Shown: piece after piece, positions 32,200-36,392 of the stretch
Layout: every line of letters starts with the position of its first letter
How positions within the stretch are numbered: position 1 is the stretch's first letter
Origin: Rhodospirillales bacterium
GTDB taxonomy: Bacteria > Pseudomonadota > Alphaproteobacteria > ATCC43930 > CGMCC-115725
Reading direction: 5' to 3'
Assembly: GCA_028291405.1 (NCBI GenBank)
Contig: JAQGID010000427.1
Coordinates: 1-36,392, forward strand
Length of the DNA: 36,392 nucleotides
Program-made: the position numbers and the translations under genes
The notes under the pieces: generated by a model
What the model saw: the letters and a program-made list of their open reading frames with translations, nothing else
What the model was told of the DNA's origin: nothing
The model's database searches: none

Positions 32200-33809
32200 T
32201 GGCGCCCAATGCCGTCCTTCCGCCGACGGCGGCGACCAGCTCGATGGAGCGATTTGCCGAGCTGCTCGACGCACTCATCTTCACGCCTTCGCGCAATGGC
32301 AAGCTGCGGCTGATGGTCGAGTTCTTCGCCGCGGTCGGCGATCCAGACCGCGGCTGGGCGCTGGCGGCGCTGACCGGCGAGCTCGCCTTCCGCGAGGCAA
32401 AGCCGCAGCAGATCCGCGCCCTCGCGGCGTCGCGCGTCGATCCCGAGCTGCTCGGCTGGTCCTATGATTTCGTCGGCGACCTCGCCGAAACCGTGTCGCT
32501 GGTCTGGCCGACCCGACCCGGCGCCAATCGCGTGCCGGAGCTCGGCGAGATCGTCGAGGGGCTGGCCTCGGCGAGCCGCGGCGACGTCGGCGCGCTGCTC
32601 GAGCGCTGGCTCGACACGCTCGACGCGACAGGGCGCTGGGCGCTTTTGAAGCTCGTCACCGGCGGCTTGCGGGTGGGCGTCTCGGCGCGGCTCGCCAAGG
32701 TTGCGCTCGCCGAACTCGGCAACGTCGAGCCCGCTGCGATCGAGGAAATCTGGCACGGCATCGATCCGCCTTATACGGCCCTCTTCGCCTGGCTGGCGGG
32801 TGAGGGAGCCCGGCCCGAGACCGGCGACCGCCCGTCCTTCCACCCGTTGATGCTGGCGAATCCTCTCGAGATCGAAGACCTGCCGAAGCTCGACCCGCGC
32901 GACTATCGCGCCGAGTGGAAATGGGACGGCATCCGCGTCCAGCTCGTCGGGCGCAAGGGCGAGCGCCGCATGTACTCGCGCACGGGCGACGACATCGGCA
33001 AAGGCTTCCCCGACGTCGTCGAGCAGATCGCCGAGGACGTCGTGCTCGACGGCGAGCTGCTCGTGCAGCGCGACGGCGAGGTCGCGCCTTTCAACGATCT
33101 CCAGCAGCGGCTCAATCGCAAGCTGGTGACGCCGGCGATGCTGCGCGACTATCCCGCCTGGGTGCGGCTCTACGACATCCTGTCGGAAGGCGGCGAGGAT
33201 CTCCGTGCCTTGCCCTTCGTCGAGCGCCGGCTGCGGCTCGAGGCCTGGTACGCGGCGGCGGTGCGGCCGCGTTTCGACCTCTCGCCACTGATCCCGTTCG
33301 ACGCCTGGAACGAGCTCGAGGCGCTGCGCGAGGGGGCCCGCGAGCGCAGCATCGAGGGGCTGATGCTGAAGCGCGCCGATTCCGTCTACGTCGCCGGGCG
33401 GCCGAAGGGGCCATGGTTCAAGTGGAAGCGCGGCGCGCTGACGCTCGACACCGTGCTGATGTACGCCCAGCGCGGCCACGGCAAACGCTCGTCCTTCTAT
33501 TCCGACTATACTTTCGGCGCGTGGCGCGGCGACGAGCTGGTGCCGGTCGGCAAGGCCTATTCCGGCTTCACCGACGAGGAGCTGCTGCGCCTCGACAAAT
33601 GGGTGCGCAACAATACCACGAACCGCTTCGGCCCCGTCCGCGAGGTGACGCCGAGCCTCGTCCTCGAGATCGCCTTCGACAGCGTCAGCCGCTCGACCCG
33701 GCATAAATCGGGGCTGGCGATGCGGTTTCCGCGCGTCCACCGCATTCGCTGGGACAAGCCGCACCGCGAGGCGGATACGGTCGAGACGCTGGAAAAGCTA
33801 TTGACGTGA
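32199..33809 (+). CDS. ATP-dependent DNA ligase of the Lhr-Core cluster
   Basis: A 536-residue ligase that seals nicks using ATP. The N-terminal domain (about 1-210) is the DNA-binding domain of the LigB/LigI type. The nucleotidyltransferase domain holds EWKWDGIRVQ with the adenylated Lys241, then SRTGDDI, LDGELLV, GLMLKRADS and motif V FKWKRG. An OB domain follows with RSTRHKSGLAMRFPRVHRIR. The start is fixed by AGAGGAGGAGG and the TGATG overlap with the exonuclease gene. It is not a non-homologous-end-joining LigD, as polymerase and phosphoesterase domains are absent. Its size and neighbours place it in the cluster ligase family. Confidence 0.95.
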   Translation: MAPNAVLPPTAATSSMERFAELLDALIFTPSRNGKLRLMVEFFAAVGDPDRGWALAALTGELAFREAKPQQIRALAASRVDPELLGWSYDFVGDLAETVSLVWPTRPGANRVPELGEIVEGLASASRGDVGALLERWLDTLDATGRWALLKLVTGGLRVGVSARLAKVALAELGNVEPAAIEEIWHGIDPPYTALFAWLAGEGARPETGDRPSFHPLMLANPLEIEDLPKLDPRDYRAEWKWDGIRVQLVGRKGERRMYSRTGDDIGKGFPDVVEQIAEDVVLDGELLVQRDGEVAPFNDLQQRLNRKLVTPAMLRDYPAWVRLYDILSEGGEDLRALPFVERRLRLEAWYAAAVRPRFDLSPLIPFDAWNELEALREGARERSIEGLMLKRADSVYVAGRPKGPWFKWKRGALTLDTVLMYAQRGHGKRSSFYSDYTFGAWRGDELVPVGKAYSGFTDEELLRLDKWVRNNTTNRFGPVREVTPSLVLEIAFDSVSRSTRHKSGLAMRFPRVHRIRWDKPHREADTVETLEKLLT

Positions 33810-33816
33810 CGCCGCG

Positions 33817-34818
33817 GTGGCGCCTCGCATCTGTCTCCGCTTCGGTGTAGCTTCGCGCGCCGTCCATTCCGGGCGGTCCCCGCCTTCGAGTGCCTTTTTG
33901 GGCAATTTCATCTTCCAGCTGATCGCCAGGCACTATCCGACCGAGCGCATCGCCGCCAGCCGGCACGTCGCGGCGCTGTGGCGCGTCCTTTTCTATCTCC
34001 TGCGCCCGACCCGGCCCTTCGTCATGCGGACGCCCTATTACCGGCTGCGGGTCCATCCCGAGCGCGGCACGCTGACGCGCGCGATCATCCGGCGCGGTAA
34101 TTGGGAGGCCGAGGAGACGCGGGCCTTCGCCGCGGCGATCGCGCCCGGCGATTTCGTCATCGATGTCGGTGCCAATTTCGGGCATTACGCGCTCGTCGCC
34201 GCCGGCGTCGTCGGCGCCGCCGGGCTGGTCGTCGCCTTCGAGCCGCATCCGGCGGTCTTTCCCTTGCTGGCGGATAACGTCGCCCTGCAGGACCATGCAA
34301 ATATCGTCGCCGAGAAGGCCGGGCTTGCCGAGCAGCCAGGCACGCTCGACATCACGACGGACCTCGACAATCCCGGCGGCCACAGCTTCGTCGACGGCAA
34401 CGTGCGGACGCGAGGTGCCGGGGTCGCGGTGGCGTTGCGCGGGCTCGACGAGTATCTCACGGAGAAGGGCTTCGCCGACCGCCGCCTCGCGCTGCTCAAG
34501 ATCGACGTGCAGGGGTTCGAGATGCGCGTGCTGCGCGGTGCCGCCGCGACGATCGCGCGGCACCGGCCGATCGTCTTCTGCGAGGTGACGCCGGACGCGC
34601 TCCGCGTTGCCGGCGATTCCCACCAGGCGCTGCTCGAGTTCTTCGCGTCGCGGAATTACGCGGCGCGGCCGATCGGCCATCATTACGGCCCGCCCAAGCC
34701 CTTCGCCGAGGTCGCCCGCTTGCTGGAGACGAGCGGGCGGGAATACTGGGACGTCCTGTTCGTGCCCGCCGAGCTGGGAGAATCGGCCGTCCAGCCGGGT
34801 GAGCCGTCGCCGCGGTGA
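33817..34818 (+). CDS. FkbM family methyltransferase
   Basis: A 333-residue class-I SAM-dependent methyltransferase of the FkbM family, which O-methylates sugars or polyketide-like hydroxyls. SAM-binding motif I is FVIDVGANFGHYALVA, followed by VAFEPHPAVFPLL and the family motif LLKIDVQGFEMRVLRGA, and later FCEVTPDAL. The N-terminal 60 residues are basic and hydrophobic (FIFQLIARHYP, WRVLFYLLRP) and may bind membrane. GTG at 33817 is the first start after the ligase stop; later starts are possible. It is seven bases after the ligase, so it may share its transcript, but functional connection is unlikely. The next gene encodes an exported beta-helix protein, so a role in cell-surface sugar is possible. 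Confidence 0.88.
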   Translation: MAPRICLRFGVASRAVHSGRSPPSSAFLGNFIFQLIARHYPTERIAASRHVAALWRVLFYLLRPTRPFVMRTPYYRLRVHPERGTLTRAIIRRGNWEAEETRAFAAAIAPGDFVIDVGANFGHYALVAAGVVGAAGLVVAFEPHPAVFPLLADNVALQDHANIVAEKAGLAEQPGTLDITTDLDNPGGHSFVDGNVRTRGAGVAVALRGLDEYLTEKGFADRRLALLKIDVQGFEMRVLRGAAATIARHRPIVFCEVTPDALRVAGDSHQALLEFFASRNYAARPIGHHYGPPKPFAEVARLLETSGREYWDVLFVPAELGESAVQPGEPSPR

Positions 34819-34928
34819 ATTGCCCTTGTCATGGAAGCGACGCTCAACTGTCCGCTGCGCGAGACAAATCCGAATTATACTGGAAAGGGAGTGAATGAGT
34901 TCGGTCGCGCGTCAGCAGGGGAACCGGA

Positions 34929-36392
34929 ATGTTTTTCCGAACTTCGGCCTCGGCCGTTGCGGTCTTCGGCGTCATGGCGCCTCTGGCGTGCAATGCGGCG
35001 CACTATGACATCGGCCTCGGCAGCGCCTATTCATATCACGCCCTGAACGAGTTGAACTGGAGCGGGATCAGGCCCGGTGACGAGATCGTCATTCACTCCG
35101 GGACCTACGCGACCGGGGCCTTCCAAAACATCTGGCTGCCGCACGGGAGCGCGACCAACCCGGTGAGGATCCACGGGGCGACGAACGAGCCGGTTCCGAC
35201 CATTCAAGATACGGTGTTCTTCAACGGCGCGGTCGGCGTGAGGCTCGAGCGCGTGAGGATCGCCCCGACGATCGTCCCGGCGAATGGCGCCAGCGATGCG
35301 ATCACGGTCGCCAACGGCTCCCATGGCGTCGTGATCTCCGGCTGCGAGATTTCCGGCCGCGATCAACCCCGTGTTCCATCCGGCAGCGGCGGCGGCCCGT
35401 CGGGCATCAACGTCTATCCCGGCAACGGCGCCACGATCGAACTCAACGACATCCATGACAGCCAGAATGACGGCGTCGGGGTAACCAAGCCGAATAAGCC
35501 GGATGTCACCACTTACCCCAGCGTGATCCGCAGCAACAGAATCCATCACAACAAGGTGCATGGAATCGAGCTGAACGCGGACAACAACTCCGTTCTGCAT
35601 AATACGGTCTGGTCGAACGGGAACGTACAAGGTACCTATGACGGGACGAGGAAAAGTGAACTCGGGACCTTCGGCACGTCCGGGATTCATATCCTCACCG
35701 GCCAGAACAACGAAATCGGCTACAACATAGTCTTCGACCAGCGCACGCAGGGGATCGACGGCAACGGGATCGAAGCCGATTACAATGCGAACAACAACCG
35801 CATCTATTTCAATGTCGTTTATCGGAACGACGGGGCGGGCATCTTAGTCTTCCACAGTAGTGGGAACCGGGTGATCAACAATACCCTCTACGGGAATGGC
35901 CGAAATTCGTTAAACTCGAGGCAAATCGACAAAGGCAATTTCATTCCGATCACCGGCGGTTCCGACCTCTCAATCTGGGGCGGCGGCGATTCCGGCCAGA
36001 CGGACAGCAACGTGATGGCAAACAATCTCGTTTACTCGGTGCCACCGACCATAGCGAACTACACCGTCTCGGGCTTGGCGAGCGACTTCCATGCCGCGAA
36101 CGGCAACAATCTCGTCGAGAACAACGTTTTCTGGTCGCTCAACGGGGCGATGCTCTACAACTGGACGGATAAGGGCAACATCGCCTTTACCGGCACCAGC
36201 GTCAGCACGTGGAACAACACCCTCAAGCCCACCGCGTGGTCGGGATCGAGCGACTTTTCGATGGACCCCCAACTCGCCAACCCCTCCGCCCTCGATGCTT
36301 CGTCGCCTCCCGGCACGGCCCTCACCCTTACCTCCGGATCGCCGGAAACCGTGCGATGCGGCGGAATCGATTTCGGCGCCACCTCAGACATC
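34929..36392 (+). CDS. Exported right-handed beta-helix protein, C-terminus cut by window edge
   Basis: 488 codons are open to the right edge with no stop. A signal peptide starts MFFRTSASAVAVFGVMAPLA (cleavage near CNAA), and the ribosome site AGGGGAACCGGA precedes the ATG. The mature part has the repeats of a parallel beta-helix: NDIHDSQNDGVGV, NRIHHNKVHGIEL, NTVWSNG, NIVFDQRTQGIDG, NRIYFNVVYRNDGAGILV and NNTLYGNG. This is the PbH1 pattern found in polysaccharide lyases and C5-epimerases. Catalytic residues cannot be assigned. It is Asn-rich and uses rarer codons (ATA, TTA, AGA, AGT) more than its neighbours, which suggests horizontal origin. Its 5' spacer contains TATACT at 34876-34881 as a possible -10. 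Confidence 0.82.
   Translation, partial: MFFRTSASAVAVFGVMAPLACNAAHYDIGLGSAYSYHALNELNWSGIRPGDEIVIHSGTYATGAFQNIWLPHGSATNPVRIHGATNEPVPTIQDTVFFNGAVGVRLERVRIAPTIVPANGASDAITVANGSHGVVISGCEISGRDQPRVPSGSGGGPSGINVYPGNGATIELNDIHDSQNDGVGVTKPNKPDVTTYPSVIRSNRIHHNKVHGIELNADNNSVLHNTVWSNGNVQGTYDGTRKSELGTFGTSGIHILTGQNNEIGYNIVFDQRTQGIDGNGIEADYNANNNRIYFNVVYRNDGAGILVFHSSGNRVINNTLYGNGRNSLNSRQIDKGNFIPITGGSDLSIWGGGDSGQTDSNVMANNLVYSVPPTIANYTVSGLASDFHAANGNNLVENNVFWSLNGAMLYNWTDKGNIAFTGTSVSTWNNTLKPTAWSGSSDFSMDPQLANPSALDASSPPGTALTLTSGSPETVRCGGIDFGATSDI

Noticed and set aside
1-36392. CRISPR arrays, tRNA, rRNA, transposase genes or phage genes
   Set aside because: None were found on either strand; no repeat arrays, cloverleaf-like sequences or integrase motifs are evident.

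Overview
The window is GC-rich, densely coded DNA of an alphaproteobacterium. The evidence is the pyrB-pyrC-plsY-dprA-topA gene order, a pyrC paralogue without its metal motif, pssA/psd, a polyhydroxyalkanoate phasin, a MoxR/DUF58/DUF4159 operon, and the Lhr-Core/ligase/exonuclease/phosphoesterase repair set. I see no rRNA, tRNA, CRISPR array, insertion sequence, prophage or conjugation gene. It reads as chromosomal core with local insertions.

Layout. 1-8801 (minus): pyrB, pyrC-like, arginase, secreted alpha/beta hydrolase, plsY, dprA and topA, which is cut by the left edge. pyrB has a good sigma70-type promoter almost touching its ATG, so its mRNA is probably leaderless. 9086-9850 (plus): an exported SIMPL-domain protein, followed by a decayed thioesterase fragment. 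10183-13060: aceA (isocitrate lyase) divergent from an XRE/ScfR-type regulator across an AT-rich spacer holding TTGTAA-like octamers at 8-bp steps. 13074-16699 (minus): a coiled-coil protein, an actin-like ATPase, then psd and pssA. 16901-23656 (minus): moxR, DUF58, a BatA/DUF4159 membrane protein and a second large membrane protein. 23687-24897 (plus): DUF1285 and a CoA-pyrophosphatase-type Nudix enzyme. 24863-33809: a dispersed DNA repair set (PdeM-type phosphoesterase, Lhr-Core helicase, beta-CASP exonuclease, ATP-dependent ligase). A small acidic protein, a phasin with its own promoter and terminator, and an MFS transporter sit between its members. 33817-36392 (plus): an FkbM methyltransferase and an exported right-handed beta-helix protein cut by the right edge.

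How the genes work together. The pyr genes make pyrimidines. plsY, psd and pssA make membrane phospholipid. aceA and its divergent regulator handle growth on C2 units or fatty acids. The MoxR operon looks like an AAA+ chaperone acting on envelope von Willebrand-like proteins. The four repair genes form one known enzyme set even though they are scattered here.

The best candidate for an undescribed system is 14867-16699. A 328-residue actin-fold protein with Ser in place of the usual phosphate-2 Asp lies beside a 239-residue coiled-coil protein with a basic amphipathic C-terminus. A 20-bp-spaced direct repeat lies between them and phospholipid synthesis genes follow downstream. I infer a filament plus membrane-linked adaptor; nothing in the sequence proves it.
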